64,000 nucleotides of DNA from Chloroflexota bacterium (GTDB taxonomy: Bacteria; Chloroflexota; FW602-bin22; JACPRP01). The stretch spans positions 1-64,000 of the forward strand of contig JACQUC010000114.1 in NCBI GenBank assembly GCA_016210495.1. Reading direction: 5' to 3'. Within the stretch, counting starts at the first letter, position 1. Each line of letters opens with the position of its first letter. Both the position numbers and the translations under genes were made by a program. The notes under the pieces are model-generated. The model searched no databases and was not told where the DNA came from. It saw only the letters and a program-made list of their open reading frames with translations. Below, piece after piece: positions 34,088 to 43,998 of this stretch.

Positions 34088-36080
34088 TTCCTTTGAAGAT
34101 CTCGGACCGGAAGTAGGTGATACTCACAGGTCAAGGGGTCTCAAGCCATGCCCCCTGTCCCGTGAGCTCGGAAGGCACAATAGGGGGGCACGGTTGCTCT
34201 TCCTGTTTGTCAGATTGGAAGCTCTCGCGCCTTGCGTGCTAATCGTGGTGGCGCTGAGCATTGCGACGGATTGGGGCACGTCGGATTCGCTCGCGGCCAA
34301 CGAGGATCATAGCCATACTGTGGAGGAGGCCCAGCGAGACTTGCTAACTCGGTCTCTAAGCTACTTCGCCGGTGCGGCAGACAGAATACAGGTAAGCGCG
34401 ACAGGCACGGTGACTTCTACCGAAGGGCCGTGTCTGCCGGTGGGTCCGGCCTACGGAGGAGGCGCCACGAGCGCCACAGCAGACGTATATTTGTACTGGA
34501 AAGGAACGGCGAGCTCGGCCAGGCTCCTGATTGATGTGGCCGGCTCCTTCTACCAGCACAGCGTCTATGTCAACGGCAACTATGCTGGCAAGACACCTAA
34601 CCCGGTGTGGGGAGGATATTGCGCACTCGGGAACACTGTGGAGTGGAACGTCGACCTGAGCACTTTGGTCCAAGGAAAGAACACTGTCACAATAACAACC
34701 GACGGAGGCAGCGACGATTGGACAGCGGCGAAACCAAGACTGGTGGCAACCGGTAGTTTGTCGGGAGCAACCGTGCGTGAGGTGTACTTCACCAGCAGCT
34801 ACGATGGAACCTACCAGCAGTTTGTAGCTCTCGTTCCGAGCGATTACGATTCTATTAGCAACGTGCCTCTGATCATCTCGGTGCACGGGTGGAATGGCAC
34901 CGCCTGGGATGGTCTGGAGCTCTTCGGGGGAACCGCCAATACCCGAAACTGGCTGCTGGCCTCGCCGCTGATGCACGGCGAGCGCACCCTGGGCGCCACA
35001 GCTCTCGCTTCTCGAGCCTCACAGCGGGACGTCCAGGATGCCATTGCCTACATGACCGCTAACTACCGCGTGAACACCTCGCGTATCTACATTGCCGGCA
35101 TCTCAATGGGGGGAATGATAGCGGCGACCACGGCCGCCAAGTATCCCGACGTCTTTGCCGCCGCGGTCGACTACGAGGGGCCAACGGATCTTAGAGCCTG
35201 GTACGACGAATCTGCCTGGCGTAGGCCATACATCGAAGCTGAGACCGGCGACACACCCGGCGGTGCTCCGTTCGAATACGAAAGAAGATCAGCCCTTCAA
35301 ATGGCAAGGAATCTGACACACATGCCGCTGGCCATAGTCCACGGCAACCAGGATACTTCCGTCCTGCCCCACCACTCTTCCGATCTCTTCGACTCTGTGA
35401 GATCCTATGGATCAAGCGCGGTGCAGTCATACTGGTTCGACGGGGGGCATGGCAATCCTCCTGACGCCTATTCTACCGACTGGGCGGCGAGCTTTCTGAG
35501 CTCGTATTCCCTATACAACACGCCCTCGCACATAAATGTCAAGAGCGACGAGTCCAAGAGCTACTACTGGCTGACTATGGCCCAAAGCGGCGGCGAGCAC
35601 TGGAGCGAGATCGAAGCCACATACTACGCCCCAACTCGTACGGTAACCGCCATCGTGAGTGACACCAACTCGGTCGGACTCAGCATTAACCTGTGGTGGA
35701 TCGGGTTCAATCCGTACACCGGCTACACCGTCAGGGACACGAACCTGGCCACCGGCAGCGTGAGCACATATGGGGCTACTCCGGTTGGAGGTGTTCTGTC
35801 TTTTACAACCGGGGGCTCGCGGCATAGATTGGAGGTCTACGAGGGCACGCCGACTCCGACTCCGACTCCTACGCAAACATCCACGCCCACGCCCACGGCA
35901 ACGCCCACACTGACGCCTACGCCCACCCCAACCATGACACCTACGCCGACGGCCACAGCCACGGCTACATCCACTGCTACACCCGCGGCCACAGCCACGC
36001 CTACGGCCACACCCACGCGGAGCAGTGGGGCCACATATAGGATCTATATCCCGTTGTTCGAAAAGAGCCGGCGAAACTGA
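34071..36080 (+). CDS. Secreted alpha/beta-hydrolase (PHB-depolymerase/LpqC-like esterase) with Thr-Pro tail
   Basis: 669 residues from a TTG at 34071 with GAGG eight bases upstream, overlapping the previous gene by 17 bases; a TTG at 34194 preceded by AGGGGG would start directly at the signal sequence. Signal or anchor [13 protein letters not shown], a beta-rich domain (100-235), then the hydrolase: Ser in [10 protein letters not shown], Asp in [10 protein letters not shown], His in DGGHGNPP. After a beta domain comes a long Thr-Pro/Thr-Ala repeat and the C-terminal segment [14 protein letters not shown]. It likely cuts ester bonds outside the cell. The tail and ending resemble those of the protein at 53881. 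Confidence 0.88.
   Translation: MTHAPDSFEDLGPEVGDTHRSRGLKPCPLSRELGRHNRGARLLFLFVRLEALAPCVLIVVALSIATDWGTSDSLAANEDHSHTVEEAQRDLLTRSLSYFAGAADRIQVSATGTVTSTEGPCLPVGPAYGGGATSATADVYLYWKGTASSARLLIDVAGSFYQHSVYVNGNYAGKTPNPVWGGYCALGNTVEWNVDLSTLVQGKNTVTITTDGGSDDWTAAKPRLVATGSLSGATVREVYFTSSYDGTYQQFVALVPSDYDSISNVPLIISVHGWNGTAWDGLELFGGTANTRNWLLASPLMHGERTLGATALASRASQRDVQDAIAYMTANYRVNTSRIYIAGISMGGMIAATTAAKYPDVFAAAVDYEGPTDLRAWYDESAWRRPYIEAETGDTPGGAPFEYERRSALQMARNLTHMPLAIVHGNQDTSVLPHHSSDLFDSVRSYGSSAVQSYWFDGGHGNPPDAYSTDWAASFLSSYSLYNTPSHINVKSDESKSYYWLTMAQSGGEHWSEIEATYYAPTRTVTAIVSDTNSVGLSINLWWIGFNPYTGYTVRDTNLATGSVSTYGATPVGGVLSFTTGGSRHRLEVYEGTPTPTPTPTQTSTPTPTATPTLTPTPTPTMTPTPTATATATSTATPAATATPTATPTRSSGATYRIYIPLFEKSRRN
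35849..36018. repeat. Low-complexity Thr-Pro coding repeat
   Basis: Tandem ACnCC(n)AC-type triplets encode (TP)n and (TA)n linking the esterase body to its C-terminal end. A matching tract occurs on the opposite strand at about 53945-54070. Prone to length change by slippage. Confidence 0.8.
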
Positions 36081-36101
36081 TTTGGAAAGGGGAGAAGTCT
36101 T

Positions 36102-37064
36102 GTGAAGGCCCTGATTACCGGAGCGGCAGGATTCGTCGGAGCGAACCTCGTGAGACACGCCTTGGTACAGGACCTCCAGGTGAAGGCTCTACTCAGCCGG
36201 AACGGCGACACACACAACCTTTTGGGCCTGGACGTCGAGATAGTGCGCGGGGACATTCGCGACAGAGACGCAATAGCTAGAGCCATGCGAGGTTGCGACA
36301 CGGTCTTCCATCTGGCGGCGCTGTATTCCACAGATTCCGAAGCAGCCCGGCATATGTACGATGTAAACATCAATGGAACCAGGATCGTAATGGAAGAGGC
36401 GTTGCGCGCAGATGTCCATGTAGCTGTGCATACAAGTACGATAGGCACAATTGGACGACCTCCCGACGGCGACTTGCCCGACGAGACGACGGAGTTCAAC
36501 CTTTGGGACACCACCACCGACTACGCAAAGTCAAAGTACCTCGGCGAGCTAGCTGCGCTCGAATTCTGCCGGCGAGGCCTGCACGTCGTGGTAGTCCACC
36601 CGTGCGCGCCCCTCGGGGCCTACGATTTCAAGCCCACGGCCACAGGACAAAGGATCGTGGACTATCTAAACGGAACGCCCCCCTCGTTCGTAGAGGGCGG
36701 CATCAACTTCGTAGCTGTGCACGATGTAGCAGCCGGACATCTGCTGGCGGCCCAAAGAGGTCGGCCCGGAGAGAGGTACATCTTGGGGAACACGAATCTT
36801 TCGCTTTCCGAATTCCTGACGTTGCTGGAACACGTCTCAGGACAACAGCCGCCGCGAGCCTGGCGCCGAAATCCACTGGCACGATCCCTGGATATCTTGC
36901 GGTCTCTGAAAAGGACACACACGGGAAGGTCCCGAGCACTGACGTGCGAGACCTCCAAGGCCATTATGGAGCTGGGCCTTCCGCAGACGTCGCTGAATGT
37001 CGCTGTGCAAGAAGCCGTCGAGTGGTTTAGAAAGAACGGCTACGTGACGCGCGAAAGGGATTAG
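36102..37064 (+). CDS. NAD-dependent epimerase/dehydratase, HpnA-like
   Basis: 320 residues; GTG start with GGGGAGA upstream. Extended SDR: TGAAGFVGANLV cofactor loop near residue 7, FHLAALY, YxxxK as YAKSKYLGE, and HPCAPLGAYDFKPTATGQ. The last block, with IVDYLNGTPPSFVEGGINFV and the DVAAGHLLAAQRG strand, closely follows the hopanoid-associated sugar epimerase HpnA. HpnA acts in hopanoid side-chain or sugar metabolism; here it stands alone among glycan genes, so its substrate may be a nucleotide sugar. Three bases separate it from the next gene. Confidence 0.88.
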   Translation: MKALITGAAGFVGANLVRHALVQDLQVKALLSRNGDTHNLLGLDVEIVRGDIRDRDAIARAMRGCDTVFHLAALYSTDSEAARHMYDVNINGTRIVMEEALRADVHVAVHTSTIGTIGRPPDGDLPDETTEFNLWDTTTDYAKSKYLGELAALEFCRRGLHVVVVHPCAPLGAYDFKPTATGQRIVDYLNGTPPSFVEGGINFVAVHDVAAGHLLAAQRGRPGERYILGNTNLSLSEFLTLLEHVSGQQPPRAWRRNPLARSLDILRSLKRTHTGRSRALTCETSKAIMELGLPQTSLNVAVQEAVEWFRKNGYVTRERD

Positions 37065-37066
37065 GC

Positions 37067-37759
37067 TTGGACTTAGCGTCTTACTACGATTCCTATTGGC
37101 TTAGCCAGGGCGACCTGGTGGATTACCAGCGACTGGATCTCATCGCCCGGTACCTTGAACCCGGCGAGAAGGTGCTCGAGGTCGACTGTGGTCCTGGTAT
37201 GCTGGCTTCTCGCCTGCGTGAAAAGGGGGCTGTGGTATGTGCAACCGATCTGTCGAGGGTTGCTGCCGAGAGGGCACGACAAAGGGGTGTGCCAGTGAGC
37301 ATTGTCGACGTCGACGCCGGGGACTTGCCATTTGCCACCGGAACGTTCGATGCGGTCGTCTCCGATTCGGCTGTCGAGCATCGCTTCTACTCCTGGCGTG
37401 CGATTCAGGAATGCACACGTGTTATCCGACCCGGCGGCAAGCTCATCATCTGTTTGCCCAACATCGCTCACTGGCGCTATCGGGTGTGGCTTCTGGCCGG
37501 GCGTTTCCCCTACATCGCAAACTCGCCCACAGATGAGCTGCACCTGCGGTTCTTCACGGTACACGACTGCAAAAAGCTTTTCACGTCGCTCGGGCTTAGG
37601 GTTGTCGACGTGGACGGCAGCGCCAGCCTGTGGGTTCAGGACTTCTATCCTCCCTTGCTGAGACGCGGCGGTCTAGCCAAGCTTTACACCTGGCTGGCAA
37701 GAAAAGCGCCTTCGTTGCTGGCCAGAGACATCATTATGCTTTGCCGCAAGGAAGACTGA
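37067..37759 (+). CDS. Class I SAM-dependent methyltransferase
   Basis: 230 residues, TTG start three bases after the epimerase. Motif I is VLEVDCGPGMLAS (about 39-51; the usual DxGxG reads DCGPG). An acidic residue ends strand 2 (ATDLSRVAAERA), motif DAVVSDSAVEHRF follows and RPGGKLIICLPN closes the core. Ubiquinone/sugar-methyltransferase-like (Methyltransf_11). Probable modifier of the glycan or its precursors. Confidence 0.88.
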   Translation: MDLASYYDSYWLSQGDLVDYQRLDLIARYLEPGEKVLEVDCGPGMLASRLREKGAVVCATDLSRVAAERARQRGVPVSIVDVDAGDLPFATGTFDAVVSDSAVEHRFYSWRAIQECTRVIRPGGKLIICLPNIAHWRYRVWLLAGRFPYIANSPTDELHLRFFTVHDCKKLFTSLGLRVVDVDGSASLWVQDFYPPLLRRGGLAKLYTWLARKAPSLLARDIIMLCRKED

Positions 37760-37769
37760 TGGGGAAACG

Positions 37770-38663
37770 ATGCCAGACGCAAGTGTAATAGTGTGCACGA
37801 TCGACCGACCTGATCATATGCGCGAGTGCGCCGAGGCCATTCTGGCCAACGGTTACTCGTCGTTCGAGATACTGGTAATGGACCAAAGCTCCGACGGCCG
37901 AACCCGCGATGTGTTCGAGCTACTCGGCGATGCGCGGCTACGCTACTTCCGCCTGGACCGACCCGGTAAGTGTCTGGCTATGAACACGGGAATAGAGCAC
38001 AGCCATTCCGAGATACTTTGCTTCACCGACGACGATTGCATCGTGACGCCGAATTGGATAGAGAACATCGTTCGTGAGTTCGACGCAGACCCCCAGCTTA
38101 ACGCAATCTACGGCCAGACACCACCACTCTTCACGACCGGCAGCCACATAGAGTTCGCGACATTTGTGGCTCCGCTTCGCCGCGTCTATCTAGGTCGACG
38201 AAGTCCCTATGGAGTGGGAGGCGGGGGCGGCAACATGGCTTATCGACGAAGCGCGCTGGCAAAGGTCGGGCCTTTTGATACGAACCTCGGGCCGGGGGCT
38301 CGATTTCAGGCCGTCGAGGACAACGAGTACTTCTATCGAACTTTTTGCCATCGGATCAAGGCCATTTATGCACCCTCGGTGATTGCTTATCACAAACAGG
38401 TCTGGGATCGAGAGACCTGGGCCAAACGCCATGCCACTTACAGGTTCGGGGACGGCGCTTTCATCGCCAAGTACCTTGTGGCCGGAGACTGGCACCCACT
38501 CTATTACTATCTAGCTTTGGAAGCAGGGCGACTGTCGAACGCACTGTCGAACTGGCAGCTACCTTACGCCAAGTTTGTGGCCAAATCCATTTGGCTCACA
38601 ACGAAGGGAATCCTGTCGTATACAGCGTGGTATCGAAGAGAGGGCAAGCGTGAGCCTATCTAA
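37770..38663 (+). CDS. Family 2 glycosyltransferase
   Basis: 297 residues, GT-A fold. SVIVCTIDRPDHMRECAEAI at the N-terminus binds the nucleotide, and the metal-binding Asp cluster reads CFTDDDCIVTPNW (about 87-99). An acceptor-side GVGGGGGNMAYRRSAL and a likely catalytic VEDNEYFYR follow. Cytosolic inverting transferase using a nucleotide sugar. It overlaps the following deacetylase by 14 bases. Confidence 0.92.
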   Translation: MPDASVIVCTIDRPDHMRECAEAILANGYSSFEILVMDQSSDGRTRDVFELLGDARLRYFRLDRPGKCLAMNTGIEHSHSEILCFTDDDCIVTPNWIENIVREFDADPQLNAIYGQTPPLFTTGSHIEFATFVAPLRRVYLGRRSPYGVGGGGGNMAYRRSALAKVGPFDTNLGPGARFQAVEDNEYFYRTFCHRIKAIYAPSVIAYHKQVWDRETWAKRHATYRFGDGAFIAKYLVAGDWHPLYYYLALEAGRLSNALSNWQLPYAKFVAKSIWLTTKGILSYTAWYRREGKREPI

Positions 38664-39480
38664 CCGAGTTATCCCGATATTGCTCTATCACAGAGTCACC
38701 GACGAGCCGGTGGAAGCGCTCCGCGCATACGCCGTGTCTCCAAGTTCCTTTGCCCAACAGATGCTGTTTCTCTCCAATAACGGCTACCGAACAGTCTCAT
38801 TGCAAGACCTGGTCGATCACCGTCAAACCGGCAAGCCGCTCCCCAAGAAGCCAATCGTTATCACCTTTGACGACGGCTACCGGGACAACTATGTCCACGC
38901 ATATCCGTTGCTGCTCAGGCACGGCTTCACTGCCATTGTGTTTCTCGTGGCCAAGATGGTCTCGAAATTAGCCCTTTGGGACAGGGCGTTTGGGGGTCCA
39001 CCTCCCAAGCTCCTTTCCTGGACGGAAATCGCGGAAATGGCGGACGGCGGCATCAGCTTTGGCTCGCACGCTTGCACCCATCCTGCCTTAACACGCTTGC
39101 CTGTTCACCTGGCCAGGGAAGAGATCGTGCGCTCCAAAGAGATCGTGGAAACCGGATTGCAGCGACCCGTGAGCCTTTTCGCCTTTCCCTACAACGAGAC
39201 GAGCCAGACGCTGCGAGATATGGTCGCCGAATCTGGCTACCTGGCCGCGTGCTCGTCGTCGTGGGGCCGCAGTGATCGTGCCGATGGCATTTTCGACTTG
39301 CGGAGACTGGCTATTCTGTCTTCTCACGACATACGCTATTTCCAATGGGCAATCGAGGACGAGAGCACCCTCCCTTTGATGCGCCGCTGGTTGCGTGGGA
39401 AGCGAGCCGCGCTGCGGAGGTTCTTTGGCGACAACAATTATGGTAGGGCGCTGGAGGGATCCGGAACCAATGGGAAATGA
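38650..39480 (+). CDS. Polysaccharide deacetylase (NodB homology domain)
   Basis: 276 residues from a GTG at 38650; the longer frame from 38575 overlaps the preceding gene by 89 bases and has no better signals. NodB motifs: ILLYHRV, TFDDGYRDNY (metal-binding Asp pair) and SHACTHPALTRL (HxxxH), then FAFPYNETS and a late catalytic region. Removes N-acetyl groups from a glycan intermediate. No signal peptide, so it acts on cytosolic-side or lipid-linked sugar, or is exported by another route. Coupled with neighbouring transferases. Confidence 0.92.
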   Translation: MSLSNRVIPILLYHRVTDEPVEALRAYAVSPSSFAQQMLFLSNNGYRTVSLQDLVDHRQTGKPLPKKPIVITFDDGYRDNYVHAYPLLLRHGFTAIVFLVAKMVSKLALWDRAFGGPPPKLLSWTEIAEMADGGISFGSHACTHPALTRLPVHLAREEIVRSKEIVETGLQRPVSLFAFPYNETSQTLRDMVAESGYLAACSSSWGRSDRADGIFDLRRLAILSSHDIRYFQWAIEDESTLPLMRRWLRGKRAALRRFFGDNNYGRALEGSGTNGK

Positions 39481-40612
39481 AACGGCAACCGTGTCCCCTG
39501 GGCAGGTTGAGGTAGTACAGGCGACACTCAATCCCCTTCGGATAGCGCTTTTCGCTCCAGTGGAGAGCAGATTGAATCCGTACGCGCAGCTCCTGCGTCA
39601 GGCCCTGGCCAATGCTTCAGCCGGAAACGAATGCCACCTGGAGAACTGGTTCTCGATGCGCTGGTTGTTGAACAACTGGGCCCGTGTCGACATACTGCAC
39701 TTCCACTGGCTCGAATACACCTGCCGAGGGGACTCCCGGATCGCGACCTACCGCAGGTTCGTATTACTCCTTATCGCGCTCTGCCTCGCCAAGTTTGCCG
39801 GCCTCAAGATCGTCTATACCGTACACAACGCTGTCCCGCACGCGAACGATCACGCCGTGCTCAATCATCTGACAAACCGAGTCATGTTCGCCATCGCCGA
39901 CGCGATCCACGTCCACGACAATCGGAGTGGAGAGGAGATAGGGCGCCTCTACGGTCGCAGACGCGATGTTTTCGAGATACCGCACGGCAGCTACATCGAC
40001 GCCTATCCAAACTCCTGCTCGCGAGAATGGGCCAGAAGCAAGCTGGGCATTCCTCGAGATAACTTCGTCTATCTTTTTCTGGGACAACTGAGGCCGAACA
40101 AAGGCCTCGAGGACCTCATCGCGGCGTTTTGCCGGCTGCGGGGAGACGGCGCCAGCTTGCTCATTGCCGGATGGGCGCCCAGCGAAGATTATCGACGGCA
40201 GATACAGGAAGCCACGACCTGGGATACTCGCATCTCGGCGTATCTCGAATTCGTGCCCGACGAGGAGCTCCAGTTGTATTACAGCGCAAGCGACATCTGC
40301 GTGCTTCCTTACAAGCAGGTAACCACTTCTGGTGCAGCTCTACTGGCCTTCTCGTTCGGGAAGGCGATCATCGCCCCACGGTTGGGATGTTTCCATGAGC
40401 TTGTTCAGGAAAACAGCGGGATTCTGTACGACGCCGAACAATCGAGCGGTCTATTAAACGCGCTGCAGGCAGGTCGCGAGCTCGACCTGTCGAAAGCCGG
40501 GGAAGCGGCGCTGTCGTTGGCCAGAAACCTCGATTGGCAGAGCATCGGAGAACAGCACCTGGAGATGTATAGGGAAATCACAAGAGCCGGTACCAAGGCG
40601 CAAGGCCGGTGA
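39470..40612 (+). CDS. Family 4-type glycosyltransferase
   Basis: 380 residues from the ATG at 39470, overlapping the deacetylase by 11 bases. GT-B fold: N-domain VDILHFHWLEYT and VYTVHNAVPHANDH, then the nucleotide-sugar domain VYLFLGQLRPNKGLEDLIAAF, LEFVPDEELQLYYSASDI and a variant donor loop TSGAALLAFSFGKAIIAPRLG. Retaining transferase, donor not deducible. Eleven bases before the Wzz-like gene. Confidence 0.9.
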   Translation: MGNETATVSPGQVEVVQATLNPLRIALFAPVESRLNPYAQLLRQALANASAGNECHLENWFSMRWLLNNWARVDILHFHWLEYTCRGDSRIATYRRFVLLLIALCLAKFAGLKIVYTVHNAVPHANDHAVLNHLTNRVMFAIADAIHVHDNRSGEEIGRLYGRRRDVFEIPHGSYIDAYPNSCSREWARSKLGIPRDNFVYLFLGQLRPNKGLEDLIAAFCRLRGDGASLLIAGWAPSEDYRRQIQEATTWDTRISAYLEFVPDEELQLYYSASDICVLPYKQVTTSGAALLAFSFGKAIIAPRLGCFHELVQENSGILYDAEQSSGLLNALQAGRELDLSKAGEAALSLARNLDWQSIGEQHLEMYREITRAGTKAQGR

Positions 40613-40622
40613 GGAGGAGATT

Positions 40623-41684
40623 ATGGAAACAAGCGCAAGCTTAATGGTCTATGTCAACATCGTCTGCAAACGACTGTGGATCCTATTGATCATCCTGCTC
40701 CTCGCGACTGGCACCATCGCGATCCGGTCTTTCTACACCCTACCTGTGTATCTGGCCAGCGCCAAATTGCAGGTCACGGCTCCTGAGCCAGGGGACGTGG
40801 TGATTTTCTCGCAGTTGCTGCGTCCGGAGGCGCGCATCGAGATATTGAGCGCGAAGAACACGTTCTCCGAAATACTAAAGAGCATCCCTGTTGCCTGGAA
40901 GACAGCGCAGCTACTTGGTACAGATTCTTCACCGCTGGACGTTGTCAATCGCGTACGAGTGCAGCAATTGCCTGATACGGATTTTATGATCGTGACGGGT
41001 GAAGCGGAGACACCCGACGAAGCTCAAAACCTCGTCAATACCCACCTTGCGGTAGCCATTGAGTATCTGGGGTCGGTCCGCTCGAAGCCGGCGACATCGG
41101 CCCGCCAATACATATCCCAGCAACTGGCCCAAACCAAGAAAGATCTGGATATTCTCAACGAGGAATTGCGGAAGTTCCGTCTCGGCAACAACGTGGGCAT
41201 GCTGGACAGGGAGATCGAAGCGTATGAGACGCTGCTCACGAACCTTCGTATAGAGCGGGATCGGGCGTCCGGGACGGGCGACGCGGTAGTGTCCGCCAGA
41301 TTCGAGGAGATCGTCGCCAAGCGAGAGTCGGAGCTACGCCAGCTTGTCGGCCTAGCCTCGGAGCACCAGAACCTTGTGGCAAACATCAAGCAGCTCGAGT
41401 CGGCATATAACCTGTTCTTGGAGAGGGAGATCGAGGCAAAATTCAAGGAGAACCAGGCGAAAAACGCGAACTTCATACAGGTAGTCGAGCCGGCCCGGCC
41501 TCCCACCGGCCCTGTGGAGAACCGCCTGATCTCGCAGTTGGCAATGGCGGTTATCGGCTCGATTCTCGTCGGCCTCGTATTGTCGTTTCTCCTCGAGTAT
41601 GCGGAATCTATGCGTCCGGCGCGGGGCGTAAAACACAAGGGTCAACAGGTACGTGAGCCTGTGTCAGGGGAGATGGCAAGGTAG
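40623..41684 (+). CDS. Chain-length determinant protein (Wzz/GNVR family)
   Basis: 353 residues, ATG with GAGGAGGAG upstream. Transmembrane helix 1 at about 18-37 (LWILLIILLLATGTIAIRSF), a long extracytoplasmic coiled-coil region (about 150-280) and helix 2 at about 300-325 (LAMAVIGSILVGLVLSFLLEY). PARPPTGPVENR precedes helix 2, the proline-rich signature of polysaccharide co-polymerases. No tyrosine-kinase domain. Sets the modal length of the polymer, working with the Wzy-like protein at 44814. The next gene starts on its last base. Confidence 0.92.
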   Translation: METSASLMVYVNIVCKRLWILLIILLLATGTIAIRSFYTLPVYLASAKLQVTAPEPGDVVIFSQLLRPEARIEILSAKNTFSEILKSIPVAWKTAQLLGTDSSPLDVVNRVRVQQLPDTDFMIVTGEAETPDEAQNLVNTHLAVAIEYLGSVRSKPATSARQYISQQLAQTKKDLDILNEELRKFRLGNNVGMLDREIEAYETLLTNLRIERDRASGTGDAVVSARFEEIVAKRESELRQLVGLASEHQNLVANIKQLESAYNLFLEREIEAKFKENQAKNANFIQVVEPARPPTGPVENRLISQLAMAVIGSILVGLVLSFLLEYAESMRPARGVKHKGQQVREPVSGEMAR

Positions 41685-42829
41685 TGAGAATCGTGATGCT
41701 AGGCCCCTATCCGCTGGAGAGCGGACGGATAACGGGGGGAGTCGAGGCGGTCGTGACATACCTTGCTGAAGAACTGACGACGCTGAACGGCCTCGACCTG
41801 CACGTCGTCGCCGCCTCCGCCGACATATCCAAGGCATTCAACAAGGCAGTGAACGGCTTCACAGTACACTACCTGCCCTCGCAAAAGAGGTTGGCGGCGC
41901 TAACCTTCAACACACCAGACGTACAAAGACTGCGCAACACGATCAGGGAGCTGCAACCGGACATAGTGCATGCGCAAGGCTCAACCGTCTACGCCGGTGC
42001 TGCCGTCGGCTGCCCGTATGCGCACGTGGTGACGGTACACGGCGTGGCCGGCAAGGACGAGAGGATCGCACCAGGAGTTAGAAATCACCTGCGTGCCATG
42101 CTGGTATCTCTCTACGAGCGTCGGTGCATCAGTCAGGCAGCAAACGTCATCGTCATAAGCCCGTATGTCCGGATCGAGTTTCAAAGAACCCTCCGCGCAA
42201 GGACCTATCCGCTGGAGAATCCGATTCATCGGCGATTCTACGAGTTGGCCAACGATGAGGTACCTGACACGGTGCTATTTGCTGGCAGAGTCATTCGGCG
42301 CAAGGGCATCCACAATTTACTGAAGGCTATTTCGGCGGCGAAGCAGACGCTGCCGGGTCTGGAGCTCCGAATTGCGGGAGAAACCCGTTCGGATCCAGCG
42401 TACTTCGCCTCTCTGGAACGTTATGTGCGCGAGAACGACCTTAGTGCCAACGTGCAGTTCCTTGGACCGCTGGACGAAGAGACCATCTTCAAGGAGTTTG
42501 CCAGGTGCTCGTTAGTGGTACTGGCTTCGAGGCAGGAAACCGCGCCAATGGTGATTCAACAGGCTATGGCAGCAGGAAAGCCCGTGGTCGCGACCAGAGT
42601 TTGCGGCATACCCTATCAGGTGGTAGACCAGATGAGCGGACTGCTGGTCGACTATGACGACGTCCAGGGTTTGGCAAACGCGATGCTGTCGCTGCTCGCC
42701 GACAAAGGACGCCGGCTGGAAATGGGCAAGCAGGCACGACGGCTGGCAATGAGATTTCGCGCCGACGTCGTTGCCCGCAAGACCCGAGAGATCTACGAAG
42801 AGGTGCGGAGCTCGTGGCCAGCCGACTAA
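41684..42829 (+). CDS. Family 4 glycosyltransferase
   Basis: 381 residues; GTG start shares its first base with the Wzz stop. GGVEAVVTYLAEEL at the N-terminal lobe, IVHAQG and VVTVHGVAGKDE. The C-terminal lobe has VLFAGRVIRRKGIHNLLKA, FLGPLDEETIFKEFARCSLVVLAS and the donor-binding ETAPMVIQQAMAAGKPVVAT (E-x7-E form with Gln). Retaining GT-B enzyme. Closest local relative is the next gene, so the pair may have arisen by duplication. Confidence 0.92.
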   Translation: MRIVMLGPYPLESGRITGGVEAVVTYLAEELTTLNGLDLHVVAASADISKAFNKAVNGFTVHYLPSQKRLAALTFNTPDVQRLRNTIRELQPDIVHAQGSTVYAGAAVGCPYAHVVTVHGVAGKDERIAPGVRNHLRAMLVSLYERRCISQAANVIVISPYVRIEFQRTLRARTYPLENPIHRRFYELANDEVPDTVLFAGRVIRRKGIHNLLKAISAAKQTLPGLELRIAGETRSDPAYFASLERYVRENDLSANVQFLGPLDEETIFKEFARCSLVVLASRQETAPMVIQQAMAAGKPVVATRVCGIPYQVVDQMSGLLVDYDDVQGLANAMLSLLADKGRRLEMGKQARRLAMRFRADVVARKTREIYEEVRSSWPAD

Positions 42830-43998
42830 GAGTTGCCCTTGTCACCAACTATCCACCCGACCCCACGAGAATCTCTGGCGGAGTGGCTATGGTAGCGTAT
42901 CACCTTGTCGAAGGGCTGCGGCGATACGATGACGTCGACGTTCACGTCGTTCATTGCCACTCCGAGATCCCGATGAGTCGCACTGTGGTCGAAGGCAACG
43001 TAATGGTGCATTACCTTTCAAGGCCAAAGCGTCGTATCGTGCCGAATCTGCTCTCTGCGATTGGCCGGGTAAGCCACCTGCTAAAGCACATTAGGCCAGA
43101 TGTCGTGAATGCGCACACCGGCCCTTACGCCCTCGCCGCGACGCGGGCGGGCTTTCCGACGATCTACACCGTGCATGGCGTAAACCATCGCCACGCGCAA
43201 GTCGTAGATCGACTCTCGGATCGTATGGCGCTGATGCTAGAAGCCTGCCTCGACAAACTGGCTCTGCGCGGCGTGCGGGACATCATTGCGATCAGCTCAT
43301 ACGTGGTGACGGAATACGAGCGCAAATGTCGGGCCACTTTCCACAGAATTGAGAACCCGATACCCGACGACTACTTTGCGGTGCCGAACATCGAGAAGCC
43401 TGGGAGACTGCTCTACGTGGGCGTAGTGAGCGAAGGGAAAGACATCCTCACGCTGTTGAAGGCCCTGGAAGCTGTGGTGCACGAGGTCCCGGAAGTCCAC
43501 CTGCACATCGCGGGACGAATCCTCAGCGAGCGCTACTTCCGATCGCTCGTGAGCTATGCTCGCGCAAGGGGACTGGAGCACAAGGTAAGCTTCCTGGGGT
43601 TGCTGGACACGCCCGCGCTGCTGCGCGAGTACGCCGAGTGCGCCGCACTGGTTCTTCCCTCGAGACACGAAAACTCCCCAATGGTCGTTAGAGAGGCTAT
43701 GGCGGCGGGAAAGCCGGTGGTAGCCACCCGAGTTGGCGGCATGGCCGAGCTTGTGCTAGACGGGGAGTGCGGTTATCTGGTCGACCCGGGCAACGCCAAC
43801 CAGATGGCCGAGCGTACTATTGAGCTATTGAGCTACCCTGACCTACGGCGGCGAATGGGACGGCTGGTCAGGCAGGACGCAGAGCAACGGTTCAGACTAA
43901 ACAAGGTGGTGGAACGCTACCGCGCGGTGTACTTTGAGGTGGCAGCAAGGCACCAAGAATTGATGCTCGGAGGCAACACTTGGGCATACCCAGAGTAA
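42814..43998 (+). CDS. Family 4 glycosyltransferase (paralogue of the preceding gene)
   Basis: 394 residues; GTG start overlapping by 16 bases. Layout parallels the previous protein: ISGGVAMVAYHLVEGL, VVNAHTGPYA, IYTVHGVNHRHAQ, LLYVGVVSEGKDILTLLKAL, FLGLLDTPALLREYAECAALVLPS and ENSPMVVREAMAAGKPVVAT. Strictly alternating matches suggest tandem duplication with divergence of acceptor specificity. Its end overlaps the methyltransferase start by 19 bases. Confidence 0.92.
   Translation: MASRLRVALVTNYPPDPTRISGGVAMVAYHLVEGLRRYDDVDVHVVHCHSEIPMSRTVVEGNVMVHYLSRPKRRIVPNLLSAIGRVSHLLKHIRPDVVNAHTGPYALAATRAGFPTIYTVHGVNHRHAQVVDRLSDRMALMLEACLDKLALRGVRDIIAISSYVVTEYERKCRATFHRIENPIPDDYFAVPNIEKPGRLLYVGVVSEGKDILTLLKALEAVVHEVPEVHLHIAGRILSERYFRSLVSYARARGLEHKVSFLGLLDTPALLREYAECAALVLPSRHENSPMVVREAMAAGKPVVATRVGGMAELVLDGECGYLVDPGNANQMAERTIELLSYPDLRRRMGRLVRQDAEQRFRLNKVVERYRAVYFEVAARHQELMLGGNTWAYPE

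Noticed and set aside
35849..36018. Possible CRISPR or regulatory tandem array
   Set aside because: Short-period Thr-Pro codon repeat in frame with the esterase; no spacers.
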